A DNA stretch of 38,250 nt, from positions 1 to 38,250 of the forward strand of contig JARLHM010000109.1 of assembly GCA_031292235.1 (NCBI GenBank). The letters run 5' to 3'. The notes below the pieces were generated by a model. It was not told the origin of the DNA, did no database searches, and was given only the letters and a program-made list of their open reading frames with translations. A program made the translations under genes and the position numbers. Every line of letters starts with the position of its first letter. The first letter of the stretch is position 1. This document shows, one piece after another, positions 8,703 to 19,183 of the stretch. Origin of the DNA: Syntrophaceae bacterium. GTDB lineage: Bacteria > Desulfobacterota > Desulfomonilia > Desulfomonilales > Desulfomonilaceae.

Positions 8703-11700
8703 ATGAAAATTAATTCGCGTTTTTTCTATGGTCTATCTCTAATATGCTTAGGTATATCATTTTACCCAGGGCAGGTCAGTCAAGCTCAATACGGCGCGCC
8801 GTTTCATTCTGTTGTTATTGGGGCCAGTGGAGATCCCAGTTCGGAAACTAGACCCAACCCACAACATTCGGATTTTCATCGCGGCTGGGATCTTGTTGCA
8901 AAAGCCTCCTCAGACAAGAATCATAAACATGAAAAGAGCGCTAAGCCCGGAGCAGAACAGCAAACAGAAAACTCAGCCAACGAGCCTGTTACGAACCCAA
9001 AACCCAACATTTCATCATCCCCTTCCAAGGGCGATTCAAAAACGTTGACTCCAGCCTCTGAAACAAGGGGGTCCAATAAATCTAACGAGGAGGCGGCAAG
9101 CCCGAAGGCCATATCTGAATCGGCTTCAAATCTCCTGAAATCGGCTGAAGAACAGGAAAGAAAGGGAGATTCGGAGGGGGCCCTCAATTCATATCAATCA
9201 GCTTTGGATCAGTCAAGGTCAATAAACCAACCAAAGCTTGAAGCCTTGGCATTGAGAGGAGCGTCGAGGGCCAATTTCCAAATGGGACGACTTGACGAGG
9301 CTATGGGATTTGTTGAAAAGGCCATAGAAACTAATCGGTCTATGAAAAACGCCAAAGGACGCTCACTTGATCTCATATTGGCTGGACAGATTTCTATCGC
9401 TCAGGGAAACTATCCAAAAGCAGTGAGTCAGCTTGAGGAATCCCAAAAAATTTTACCTTTGTCGGAATCTGCCGCACTCCCCGGCTTATTGCAAGATCTC
9501 GCAAAAGCCTACATAAAATCGCAGCGATTCCAGGAGGCTCTTTCCGTATTGAACCGATTGGGGGCCTTTTATTCAAAGAACAATAATACCGAACAGTTGG
9601 CTCGCATTCGGATCAATGTGAGTGACATCCTCTTATCCAAGGGTGATTATAAAAGCGCCGGAACAGAACTTAAAAAGGCTGAAAAGACATTCCGGGAACT
9701 TAACCAATCCAAGGAGTTAGGCCAAACACTATTTCGCTTGTCTTACCTGGAACTCATCTCAGGAGACTTACCTGGCGCCAAAGACACATTGGATGAAGCA
9801 ATAAAACAAACATCCGGGGCCGATGTGAAATGGGCTCATACACTTCAGGCAACGCTCAAGGGAATGGAATCGTACCAAAAAGGTGAACTTGATGGGGCAT
9901 CAAAGCAGCTTAATGAAGCGCTTTCCGAGATTGAACAGACTCAGCGCATTCTTCTAAAAAGCCAAGTCCAATTGACACTGGCCAAGGTTGACATGGAAAT
10001 GGCAAATTGGAAATCAGCTCAGGATTTAGCTTCCTCAGCCCTTAAAGGATTCACAGGTTCTTCGACCGTTGCAGGAGAAGCTGACGCAGAACTTACCATA
10101 GCACAAATACTTTTTCGGCAAAGTTCTCTAAAAGACGCAATGGATCACGCTCAAAAGGCCCTTGAGATTTTTAAGAAACTCAAAAACAGGGCTAGAATGG
10201 TCGAATGTAGAATCCTAATTGCTGAAATTAGTGAGGTTTTTGGAGACCCAACAGTAACACTGAAACAACTGAAGGACGCTCTCGAAGACTCAAAAACGGG
10301 GATAGATCGCAAGACTACGAATTGTTTGAGATTGGCTGTAGCCAAGTTTCGTGTCACCCGGGAGAACCCCGAGAAGGCGCTGGAATCGGCATTGGAAGCC
10401 AAAAAGGATTTTCAGGCTATACAGGATCGTCGAGGCATAGCTGAAGCCAATTTCGTCCTAGGCTTAGCCTACGAACTCGGTGGCAACATCAACAAAGGCC
10501 GGGAGATGTTGGAACAGGCATTAAGTTTCCACGAGAAACAGAGAGATCTTTTTTCACAGGGCAAAGACCTTACTGCTCTGGGGGTAATTTACAAAAATGC
10601 CGGGGAGATTGATAAGGCTGAAGAGACTTTCACAAAGGCCTTAAACTTGAGGAAATCTCTAGGCGATTTAAGGGGATATGCTGCAAATCTTGCCAATTTG
10701 GCCAATATTTACCGACGCAAGTCCCAAAATGCTCAGGCTTCTCAAAACCTTCAAAAGGCTTTGTCCATATATAAGCAGGTCTCTGACAAAAAGGGCGAAG
10801 CAGACGCGCTAACCAACCTCGGCAACCTGGACGCCATCGAAGGTTCTTATCAGGTGGCTATGGACAAATTTCAGACAGCGCTCCAGTTGCATCGGGAAAC
10901 CTCTGATATAAGGGGAATTGCGACGGATCTAATAAGCATCGCCTCCCTTCATTTAGTCAGAGGTGAAATAGATAATGGAGCTGCTGCTCTAAAAGAAGCT
11001 GAAACTTACAACAAGCGGATATACAACCCGGTTGGCAGTCTCGCAATCCTTTCGGAGATGGCCACGGTGGCGAAGGCTCGGAGAAATTTCCCTGAGGCGC
11101 TAGCCAATTTAAATAAGGCGATGGAGTTGGCAAAGAAAATCGAAGATCCCAAAGCAATATCATCCATCAATTTGAAGATGGCGTCTGTATATGGGGAAAT
11201 GGGAGATTTTCCAAAGGCTCTTGGAATTCTCAATCAAACACGTGATCAGCTTACTCAAAGCCATGATACCAAAGGGCTTGCTTGGGCCCTCGGTGAGACC
11301 GGCATTATTCAAGCCAAGATGGAAGATTATGAAAACGCCTTAAAGAATCTCAATGAAGCAAATCAGATCCGTGCCGAACACAACATAACATCACCACAAT
11401 CGCAACAGATAGACTTCTATCTTGCTGAGATTTATCAAGGATTCAAAGTGTATGACAGAGCGCTCGACTGTTACCATAGAGCATTATCCTGCTCCCAGAC
11501 ACCTGGAGGCGATAGACTTGTCGGTAAAATTTATGATCGAATCGGTACAATTTACTTTGGTATGGAAGAATACCCCAAAGCACGCGACTTCATGGAGGAC
11601 GCTCTTCGAATAAGCACAGAATCTGGCGACGTAAAAACGCAAAAAGCCCAACTCATAAAGTTAGCTGATGTGCTGAGCAAACTCAAAGACCCAGAGAACG

Positions 11701-13808
11701 GCCTAAAATACCTCCAAAAGGCCCTGTCTTTGACCAGGGAAACTAAGGACCCTGTAAATGAGGCTAGAGTCCTGACCCGGATGGGGACATTGAACCAAGT
11801 TCAAGGGCGTCCTAAAACAGCCATCGAAAATTACACGGAGGCTACGGATATAAGAACCGGGATGGGAGATAAAAGAGGAATAAGCGAAAACCTCCTTCAA
11901 ATTGCTCTTGTGAACGCTACCCTCGGAGATTTCGACCAGTCGGTCACAAATTTAAAACGGGCGCTCGATATTGCACAAGCTTCTGAAGATCGTGGAATGC
12001 TTTGGAAAGCCTATTTCATAATGGGCCGCACCCTGGAGGAAAGGAAAAATTTCGGCGAAGCGCTGGAAGCCTACAGAAAGGCGCTTAGTATAGTTGACAC
12101 CATGGATGTGGACTATTCTGAGGATTCAGAGGAAGATGATTTCATTTTTGGCGGTACATCGGCCCTGTTTGAAACGACACTCCGAGTGCTTATGAAGCTG
12201 GCCAGGAAAGACCCTGATGGGGCATACGACAATCAGGCATTGAGACTCGTGGAGAGGCTCAAAGCCGCCTCGTTTGAGAAGACGCTGTTGAGGATCAATG
12301 TTCCGAGTTTTTCAAACATCCCAAATGATCTACTAATTAAGGAAAAAAGTTTAAGGTTCAGTCTCAGCAGATTCAATGCAAAATTAATGGAACAGAGAGC
12401 AAAAATTCGCTCAAATCCTGAACTCATGAAAAAGTTACTCGAGGAGAGGCGAGCCAAAGAGACAAGTTTCGCCAATTTACGGGATCAACTCTCCAGAGAA
12501 TACCCCGCCTACGTCAATTTAACAAAACCTAAGCCAATATCTATCCACCAGATCCAAAAGAGTTTGGACCCTGAAGAAGTCTTACTGGAATATATGGTGA
12601 CCCGCGGGCGAACATACATCTTTGCGATAGATAAATATCGCTTTCACACTTTTTCGGTCGATTATCCGTTATCCGAGATAGAGAAAGACGTTGAACTATT
12701 GGTACGTCCACTCCGCAAACATGAGACCCTGGCAAGTTGGGATCCATCCGTGGCCTATAAACTCTATTCAAAAATAGTGAAACCTGTTGAATATACGATG
12801 TCAGGTAAAAAGACAGTGGTGGTGATCCCCAACGGTCCATTATGCTGGGTCCCCTTCGAGATTCTTGTAGATTCAAAATCCCATGAAACAAAACGATTTT
12901 GGTCAGCAAATGATAGTCCTTCGTATTTGTTGGAAAAATACGCGTTTTCCTATGCGGAATCTACCTACTCGCTATGTTTGTACAGAAACAGACGGGTAGA
13001 AAAGAAGCCAGGGTGGAATCTTGTAGCTTTTGGTGATCCTGTTTTTGGTGACCCTGATAAGACACTGGAAGAAAACCCCGGCGCTCAGAAAATCCTGTCC
13101 GCAATTGAAAGCCAACCCAATATGCCACTCCAAGGAAATGACTTGCTAAGACCTTTACATGAAACCAGAAAAGAGATCTTGGAGATCACCAAAATACTTG
13201 GGGGTCCCACTCAAACTTATCTTGGTCCGCAAGCGACTGAAACCCTTTTCAAGAAGGCGGATTTGAGCCGGTATGTATACATCCATCTGGGAACTTATGG
13301 GATTTTCACAGCCGGATTGGGACGATCGCAGCAACAACCGGCAATAGTTTTCTCACTTTATGGTGACAAAGAAAGTGACGGATTTCTGGAACTGGGAGAG
13401 GTTTTTGGCCTTAAACTCAATGCGGACCTATTAGTACTGTCTTCAATCATGACTCCAGGGAAGATTTTCAGCTTCGGGTCCAATGGTCCGTTGGATCTGG
13501 CGCGGGCATTCCTTTTTGCCGGAGCCGATTCCATGGTCATGAGTTCCTGGCAGGTCAACCAGGAACACTCCCAAAGACTGCTTCTAGAGATGTATAAGAA
13601 CCTAAAAGACGGTTCCAAGGCTGAAGCCCTTAGAAAGGCCAAGCTAGCTCTTTTAAACAGCCAGGGCACTTCGCATCCCTATTACTGGGGATCTTTCATA
13701 CTTGTGGGAGACTGGCGTCCGAGATTCGTTACGGAGACCAATCACTGGGAACCGGAGAGTATTGGTTTCAAAGGGGTTTCCACTTGGCGAAAGCTTTTCA
13801 ACATGTAG
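8703..13808 (+). CDS. Secreted TPR-array protein with C-terminal CHAT-like domain (predicted catalytically inactive)
   Basis: About 1701 aa from ATG 8703 with signal peptide MKINSRFFYGLSLICLGISFYPGQVSQAQ, then a long array of TPR-like helices (A...G/YxxAxxxxxxAL). The C-terminus resembles CHAT (LDLARAFLFAGADSMVMSSWQV..., HPYYWGSFILVGDW). Confidence 0.87.
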   Translation: MKINSRFFYGLSLICLGISFYPGQVSQAQYGAPFHSVVIGASGDPSSETRPNPQHSDFHRGWDLVAKASSDKNHKHEKSAKPGAEQQTENSANEPVTNPKPNISSSPSKGDSKTLTPASETRGSNKSNEEAASPKAISESASNLLKSAEEQERKGDSEGALNSYQSALDQSRSINQPKLEALALRGASRANFQMGRLDEAMGFVEKAIETNRSMKNAKGRSLDLILAGQISIAQGNYPKAVSQLEESQKILPLSESAALPGLLQDLAKAYIKSQRFQEALSVLNRLGAFYSKNNNTEQLARIRINVSDILLSKGDYKSAGTELKKAEKTFRELNQSKELGQTLFRLSYLELISGDLPGAKDTLDEAIKQTSGADVKWAHTLQATLKGMESYQKGELDGASKQLNEALSEIEQTQRILLKSQVQLTLAKVDMEMANWKSAQDLASSALKGFTGSSTVAGEADAELTIAQILFRQSSLKDAMDHAQKALEIFKKLKNRARMVECRILIAEISEVFGDPTVTLKQLKDALEDSKTGIDRKTTNCLRLAVAKFRVTRENPEKALESALEAKKDFQAIQDRRGIAEANFVLGLAYELGGNINKGREMLEQALSFHEKQRDLFSQGKDLTALGVIYKNAGEIDKAEETFTKALNLRKSLGDLRGYAANLANLANIYRRKSQNAQASQNLQKALSIYKQVSDKKGEADALTNLGNLDAIEGSYQVAMDKFQTALQLHRETSDIRGIATDLISIASLHLVRGEIDNGAAALKEAETYNKRIYNPVGSLAILSEMATVAKARRNFPEALANLNKAMELAKKIEDPKAISSINLKMASVYGEMGDFPKALGILNQTRDQLTQSHDTKGLAWALGETGIIQAKMEDYENALKNLNEANQIRAEHNITSPQSQQIDFYLAEIYQGFKVYDRALDCYHRALSCSQTPGGDRLVGKIYDRIGTIYFGMEEYPKARDFMEDALRISTESGDVKTQKAQLIKLADVLSKLKDPENGLKYLQKALSLTRETKDPVNEARVLTRMGTLNQVQGRPKTAIENYTEATDIRTGMGDKRGISENLLQIALVNATLGDFDQSVTNLKRALDIAQASEDRGMLWKAYFIMGRTLEERKNFGEALEAYRKALSIVDTMDVDYSEDSEEDDFIFGGTSALFETTLRVLMKLARKDPDGAYDNQALRLVERLKAASFEKTLLRINVPSFSNIPNDLLIKEKSLRFSLSRFNAKLMEQRAKIRSNPELMKKLLEERRAKETSFANLRDQLSREYPAYVNLTKPKPISIHQIQKSLDPEEVLLEYMVTRGRTYIFAIDKYRFHTFSVDYPLSEIEKDVELLVRPLRKHETLASWDPSVAYKLYSKIVKPVEYTMSGKKTVVVIPNGPLCWVPFEILVDSKSHETKRFWSANDSPSYLLEKYAFSYAESTYSLCLYRNRRVEKKPGWNLVAFGDPVFGDPDKTLEENPGAQKILSAIESQPNMPLQGNDLLRPLHETRKEILEITKILGGPTQTYLGPQATETLFKKADLSRYVYIHLGTYGIFTAGLGRSQQQPAIVFSLYGDKESDGFLELGEVFGLKLNADLLVLSSIMTPGKIFSFGSNGPLDLARAFLFAGADSMVMSSWQVNQEHSQRLLLEMYKNLKDGSKAEALRKAKLALLNSQGTSHPYYWGSFILVGDWRPRFVTETNHWEPESIGFKGVSTWRKLFNM

Positions 13809-13836
13809 AAATTTTCAGGTTCGTTCAGGGTTGAAT

Positions 13837-15057
13837 ATGAAGATTTTGGTGCTCAATAGTGGCAGTTCTTCTCTAAAATTCATTCTCTTCAAAATGAGCG
13901 GTGAACAGGTCCTGATTTCAGGAACAATCGATAGGATTGGTATTTCCCAATCTATGGTTAGTTTCCAGGAATGTAACAAACAACCCGAATTCATTTTAGG
14001 CAATATCCCCGACCATGGAGCAGCGCTGGATACGTTGTTTCAAGTCCTGACAGTAGGACCAATTTCGGCTCTACCGGACATCCCGGCGATTGCTCACAGG
14101 GTTGCCCATGGTGGCAAATTTAGGGAATCCGTTGTCATCACACCGGAAGTATTGGACCAGATTCGGTCCATGAACCGCTTTTTCCCGCTTCATCACCCTG
14201 CAATGATATTGGAAATTCAGGAATGTATGGAGAAAATGCCGCACGCCGTACATGTGGCTGTCTTTGACAATTCATTTCACAGAGACATTCCGGATGAGGC
14301 TGCCATTTATGGGCTCCCTTATCGATATTTTTCGGAAAAGGGCTACAAGCGGACAGGATATCATGGCAATTCACATGCATTCTCCGCCGATGAATCGGCA
14401 AAATTCTTGAACACTCCTCTAGAAAAGTTAAAAATTGTAACATGTCATTTGGGAAACGGGGCTAGTACCTGTGCGATAAAATATGGAAAGTCTATCGATA
14501 CCAGTCTTGGAATTAGCGCAATTGAGGGCCTAATTATGGGAACCAGATCCGGAGATGTTGATCCAGGATTGATACCTATAATAATGGACGAGGAGGGCTT
14601 ATCTCCGGATCAGTTGACAGATATGCTGAGCCGTTCTTCTGGTTTGCTTGGAATTAGCGGACTAAGTCGTGATATGAGAGAAGTCGAAGCTGCGGCTGCT
14701 GATGGTCACAAACGGGCAACTTTAGCTCTGAATGCCTTTTGTTACAAAGTCAAACGTTCTATAGGATCAATGTTGATGGCGCTAGGCGGTTGCGACGTTC
14801 TCGTTTTTACAGGGGGGATAGGAATAAACAGCGCTATTGTTCGGGAGAAATCCCTTGAGGGAGCGAATGCCCTCGGCTTTCGATTAGACCCTGTAAAAAA
14901 TCGCAATCTGATCCCCTTAACCATGACAAACCCTGTGCAAGAGATATCTTCTGAAAATTCTCCAATCAGGATTCTAGTAATAAGAGCCAATGAAGAACTC
15001 ATGATTGCCAGAGAATGTTATAGAATTACTCAAGACGTATTGGGGGCATGGGCATAG
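13837..15057 (+). CDS. ackA: Acetate kinase
   Basis: MKILVLNSGSSSLKF, GYHGNSHAF, CHLGNGAS, MGTRSGDVDPGL, FTGGIGINS. ATG at 13837 rather than the listed 13702. Confidence 0.95.
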   Translation: MKILVLNSGSSSLKFILFKMSGEQVLISGTIDRIGISQSMVSFQECNKQPEFILGNIPDHGAALDTLFQVLTVGPISALPDIPAIAHRVAHGGKFRESVVITPEVLDQIRSMNRFFPLHHPAMILEIQECMEKMPHAVHVAVFDNSFHRDIPDEAAIYGLPYRYFSEKGYKRTGYHGNSHAFSADESAKFLNTPLEKLKIVTCHLGNGASTCAIKYGKSIDTSLGISAIEGLIMGTRSGDVDPGLIPIIMDEEGLSPDQLTDMLSRSSGLLGISGLSRDMREVEAAAADGHKRATLALNAFCYKVKRSIGSMLMALGGCDVLVFTGGIGINSAIVREKSLEGANALGFRLDPVKNRNLIPLTMTNPVQEISSENSPIRILVIRANEELMIARECYRITQDVLGAWA

Positions 15058-15114
15058 GTAGCCATCAATTTTTAGCGCCCCTGATCAGTACGTTAATTTT
15101 TTGGAGAAGCTATT

Positions 15115-15681
15115 TTGGATAAACTGGGAGTAGTGGTTGGACGATTTCAGATTTTTCACAATGATCACCTTAAATATCTTCTGGCCGGAAAGTCCCTTTG
15201 CGAGCACCTCATAATAGGAATTACCAATCCTGATCCCACACACTCGAAAAACGATTCCTCTGATCCTCACCGGCATCTCGGTTCTTCAAATCCACTTACA
15301 TATTTTGAACGTTACACCATCCTTAAAGCAGTATTGAGCGAATACAGTGTGCCATACTGCAATTTTTCCATCGTTCCCTTTCCTGTTAATTTTCCAGAGC
15401 TTTACTGTCATTATGTTCCTTCAGAAGCGGTTTTTTACTTAACCATATATGATAGCTGGGGCAAGAAGAAACTTGAACTGCTTAAGAGTCGTGGCCTCAG
15501 GACACAAGTGATTTGGGAAAAATCCCCAAATGAAAAAGGCGTGACCGGATCTGAAGTCCGACGACGAATCGCATCAGGCGAGCCTTGGGACCACCTCGTT
15601 CCTCTTAGTGTGGCCGAACTGATTCGAAAATGGGATGTAAGATCAAGGCTGCGTATGCAATCCACAGCAACCAGTCGTTGA
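15115..15681 (+). CDS. NadM-like nucleotidyl/cytidylyltransferase (HxGH superfamily; HNDH variant)
   Basis: LGVVVGRFQIFHNDHLKYLLAGKS...IIGITNPDP...GVTGSEVRRRIASGEPW. TTG start. Confidence 0.75.
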   Translation: MDKLGVVVGRFQIFHNDHLKYLLAGKSLCEHLIIGITNPDPTHSKNDSSDPHRHLGSSNPLTYFERYTILKAVLSEYSVPYCNFSIVPFPVNFPELYCHYVPSEAVFYLTIYDSWGKKKLELLKSRGLRTQVIWEKSPNEKGVTGSEVRRRIASGEPWDHLVPLSVAELIRKWDVRSRLRMQSTATSR

Positions 15682-15703
15682 TCCAACGCTTTTGTAATTG
15701 TGG

Positions 15704-16483
15704 TCATAGAAATTTTTCACGCTCTAAATGAGGCTTGTCAAGAATCGCATAAATGTCACCCTGGAGAGTTCTAGTAGAAAGGCTTCGGAATATTTGGAGG
15801 AGATCTGTCGAATTCAGCCATACTGACGATCTGAAACACGGCTGTTCACCGACAGTATAGTTAAATGAGTATGTCCCAAATTCTGCAAGCCTGCTTAAAC
15901 AAAATTCCAATTTTGAAAGGCATTCTATGTGGTATTCGAAGGATAGTTTTTCGAGTGGAAAATTGAGCCCCATCAAAACTTCATGCTCGTAACCTTCCGC
16001 ATCTATCTTACAAAACGATGGCTTACCATATTTCTCAATGAGATTGTCCACACACGTTACAGCTACAGCTTGAGATCTTCGCCACTCAAAGTGTCTGAAT
16101 CTACCGCTTGTTTTTACGGCTTCAATCCAGTCTCGCGACATCGAAGAGATTGGCGTCCTGACATCACTCAGATACAATAACCCTTTGCCTTCCTTTTCCC
16201 CTATCGCGACAGGTTCTATTGATACTCGATGATCCCTGCCAAACCTGGAGACTAGTAATTTCACACAATCCCCCTGAGGCTCTATAGCCACAACCCGCGC
16301 CCCCAGTTTTAGGCACACCATAACGTAATTGCCAACATTAGCGCCTACGTCAAAAACAAGGTCCCCTGGTTTGACAAACTCCGATAGAAACAACCGTAAC
16401 CTGGGTGAATTGATCGATCGCCTGACCGTTTTGTAAACGGACCTAAATTTCGAATAAAATCTAAGAACGTCTTGAAGATCCAA
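15704..16483 (-). CDS. FkbM family methyltransferase
   Basis: LVFDVGANVGNYVMVCLKLGARVVAIEPQ...FCKIDAEGYEHEVLMGL. Confidence 0.85.
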   Translation of the reverse strand: MDLQDVLRFYSKFRSVYKTVRRSINSPRLRLFLSEFVKPGDLVFDVGANVGNYVMVCLKLGARVVAIEPQGDCVKLLVSRFGRDHRVSIEPVAIGEKEGKGLLYLSDVRTPISSMSRDWIEAVKTSGRFRHFEWRRSQAVAVTCVDNLIEKYGKPSFCKIDAEGYEHEVLMGLNFPLEKLSFEYHIECLSKLEFCLSRLAEFGTYSFNYTVGEQPCFRSSVWLNSTDLLQIFRSLSTRTLQGDIYAILDKPHLEREKFL

Positions 16484-16571
16484 TATTCATCTGCCTTCGT
16501 CACGGCTGGCCCCCTTCACTGAGGGGATACTATGCATTGAAAATCTATCCTAAAGCGCTTCGTATTAACAT

Positions 16572-17687
16572 TCATTGAAGAGGTTGATCATTTTCCCCAT
16601 GTTCCGATATGAACGCCTCAGTCAATTCGTATGCCTTGTCATCTGTGAACTGTACAGGAGGTCTCTTCATGAAATACGCCGAAGGGCCCTCCAGAACACC
16701 CCCTATCCCCTTGTCTAGAGCAAGCTTACAACATCTGATAGCGTCTATCCCAACTCCTGCGGAATTGGGGGAATCTTCTACGGAAAGGCGCAACTCCAAA
16801 TTTATCGGGACATTTCCAAATATCCTTCCATCGATTCTAATAAAGCATATTTTGTTGTCTTTGAGCCACGGGACATAATCACTTGGACCAACATGAATCT
16901 TATCGTCATCCAACTGATTAAAGAATACTGATTGAACAGCCTCGGTTTTTGAAATTTTCTTTGATTTAAGCCGCTCCCGATTTATCATGTTAAGAAAATC
17001 AGTATTTCCTCCAACATTGAGCTGATAAGTTCGATCTATCTTTGCTCCCCTCTTCTCAAAAAGGTCCGATAAAACTCGATGAACAATGGTTGCCCCAATT
17101 TGAGATTTAATATCGTCACCAATAATTGGCAGTCCCAGTTTCTTGAACCGGTCTGCCCATATTTTGTCACTTGCTATGAAAACGGGGATATTGTTCACGA
17201 ACCCAAGACCAGCTTTCAAGGCGCACTCAGCGTAAAAAGCGGTGGCTAATTGTGAGCCGACAGGAAGATAATTAAGCATTATTTCTGTTTCTGATTCCTT
17301 GAGGATCGAGACAATATCCTCCTGACACATTTCCTCTTCGTTAGACAGTTTGAAGGTCTGTGGCGCAGGATATTCGTTCATGTGGGATGAGAAGCCATCA
17401 AGAATTGACCCCATTCTAACAATTACACCACTTTTGGGGGTTTCTTTTACGATATGCACACAACAGTTTGGATCGCAAAAGACCGCAACTGAAACGTCTT
17501 TGCCAACTTTTCTCGCGTCAATGTCGAAAGCGGCCACCACTTCGATATCGGAGGGTCCATATTGGCCAATCATAGCGTGCATTAGTCCAATTGTATGCGC
17601 ATCTACTGAATCATAATAATGAATCCCCTGAATTACAGCGCTTGCGCAGTTCCCGACCCCTACGATGGCAACCCTGATTTTCTTCAT
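16572..17687 (-). CDS. ino1: Inositol-3-phosphate synthase family protein
   Basis: MKKIRVAIVGVGNCASAVIQGIHYY, LNVGGNTDFLNMINRERLKSKKISKTEAVQS, GIDAIRCCKLALDKGIGGVLEGPSAYFMKRPP. Confidence 0.88.
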   Translation of the reverse strand: MKKIRVAIVGVGNCASAVIQGIHYYDSVDAHTIGLMHAMIGQYGPSDIEVVAAFDIDARKVGKDVSVAVFCDPNCCVHIVKETPKSGVIVRMGSILDGFSSHMNEYPAPQTFKLSNEEEMCQEDIVSILKESETEIMLNYLPVGSQLATAFYAECALKAGLGFVNNIPVFIASDKIWADRFKKLGLPIIGDDIKSQIGATIVHRVLSDLFEKRGAKIDRTYQLNVGGNTDFLNMINRERLKSKKISKTEAVQSVFFNQLDDDKIHVGPSDYVPWLKDNKICFIRIDGRIFGNVPINLELRLSVEDSPNSAGVGIDAIRCCKLALDKGIGGVLEGPSAYFMKRPPVQFTDDKAYELTEAFISEHGENDQPLQ

Positions 17688-17808
17688 CGAAACCCCTTTT
17701 CCCATCCCTTTATGTACAAAGGCAAAACTAACTCTTGATTATTTGCGTAATACTTTCAGTAGACAGCCGTTAAAGTAATTTGATACTTTTAACATAACAC
17801 AATTATTC

Positions 17809-18501
17809 TTGAATTCAATTGTTCCAATGTCGGAATCACGTCCGTTAGTGAGGAGACAAAAATTGGCGACAGAATGGAAAACCAAACCGACCGATCGCTT
17901 TATCCTAAAGTGGATCAAGGTTAATCTCTCGTCCAGGATCACACAGAGGCTCCTCAAATGTAGCGCCTTAAAACCTTGGATGATTACCTCATTTTCCATG
18001 ATTACAGGAGTCTTCGCTGGAGTTCTCTTTTCTTTTAACTTTGGATTTCTGGCTGGATTAATGGCGGCTACGTCTCAAGTGTTTGATGGAGTGGACGGGC
18101 AATTTGCGAGATTAACCAACCGAGTAACAAATTCCGGAGCATTTCTTGATTCCGTTCTGGACAGATACGCGGATGGATCAATGGTAATGGGTTTGGTCAT
18201 TTTCAATTTGCACAATAATTCCGAATGGGGTACAGGCTTTTTAATTACATTGGCAACCCTTGCCCTAATCGGAAGTGGCCTAATTAGTTATACTAGCGCT
18301 CGGGCTCAGAATTTGGGAATTAGCTTTGGAAAGCCTACTTTAGTCAGTAAAGGAACGCGGACCGCCATTATAGCAATATGCGGACTACTAAGCCCAATTA
18401 GTTCTTTGATTCCGCTGTCGACCCTGGTTTATCTCGTTGTCCACACGAATATGGTTGTTCTGTTTCGAGTTTATAAGGCGATGACTCACGACAAATATTG
18501 A
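17809..18501 (+). CDS. CDP-alcohol phosphatidyltransferase family protein
   Basis: Complete CDP-AP motif DGVDGQFARLTNRVTNSGAFLDSVLDRYAD, with flanking TM helices. Confidence 0.88.
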   Translation: MNSIVPMSESRPLVRRQKLATEWKTKPTDRFILKWIKVNLSSRITQRLLKCSALKPWMITSFSMITGVFAGVLFSFNFGFLAGLMAATSQVFDGVDGQFARLTNRVTNSGAFLDSVLDRYADGSMVMGLVIFNLHNNSEWGTGFLITLATLALIGSGLISYTSARAQNLGISFGKPTLVSKGTRTAIIAICGLLSPISSLIPLSTLVYLVVHTNMVVLFRVYKAMTHDKY

Positions 18502-18718
18502 TTTTACACAGCAAGAGCTTAAATTTTATAAGGTGACCGTCATGACATTAACGAAGGCGCCAGTTCTGGTTAAATTGGATCGAAATAGCTTGTAAGCTGC
18601 TCTATAAGACTTTTGTCAACGCACTAATTGAAATCTTTTTTCATCCAACTCATGGTTGGCGCGTCCTGGTTTATTAAATTTGTATGACCGGCCCAATCAA
18701 GCATGGAGAGACATCGTG

Positions 18719-19009
18719 ATGTATACTATTTCCCTTAGATCATTGTCATTTGTTGTCCTATTATGTGGTCTGTTGAGCTGTGCCGCTATCGAACCACAGA
18801 CCAAAGAGAACATAGATTCGACTCCCAAGGTTAGAGAGGAGGACATCACCGAGAACAGGTCTAACGGTCAGACAAATCAGTTTCCTCAGAACCTCAGTTC
18901 TCCCAGCCCTTACGGGCCCGGCCAACCCGGGAATACTATTTCTCCAACATCGCCAGAGTCTGGAGGAGTGAAAAACCCTCGAAGATTTCTTTGGAAGGAT
19001 AGAAATTGA
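18719..19009 (+). CDS. Small putative lipoprotein
   Basis: MYTISLRSLSFVVLLCGLLSCAAI lipobox followed by a low-complexity Pro/Ser/Asn-rich tail. Confidence 0.6.
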   Translation: MYTISLRSLSFVVLLCGLLSCAAIEPQTKENIDSTPKVREEDITENRSNGQTNQFPQNLSSPSPYGPGQPGNTISPTSPESGGVKNPRRFLWKDRN

Positions 19010-19183
19010 GGGACCGCAGTTACGGGCTTGGGTTGCTTTTCATTTGCCTCTAAATTATAAATTTCTCAATGAAGCTGTTTAGGGCCGATTTCGTAATTCG
19101 TTATCGGCCTATTGTTATTTTTGACACTGGAGAGCTTGCAGGAGTGCGTTTCAGGAAATGATTCAATTCCTATTTGGCCCCAA

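Noticed and set aside
18542-18595. Possible 17-codon ORF (MTLTKAPVLVKLDRNSL)
   Set aside because: Too short and without independent support.
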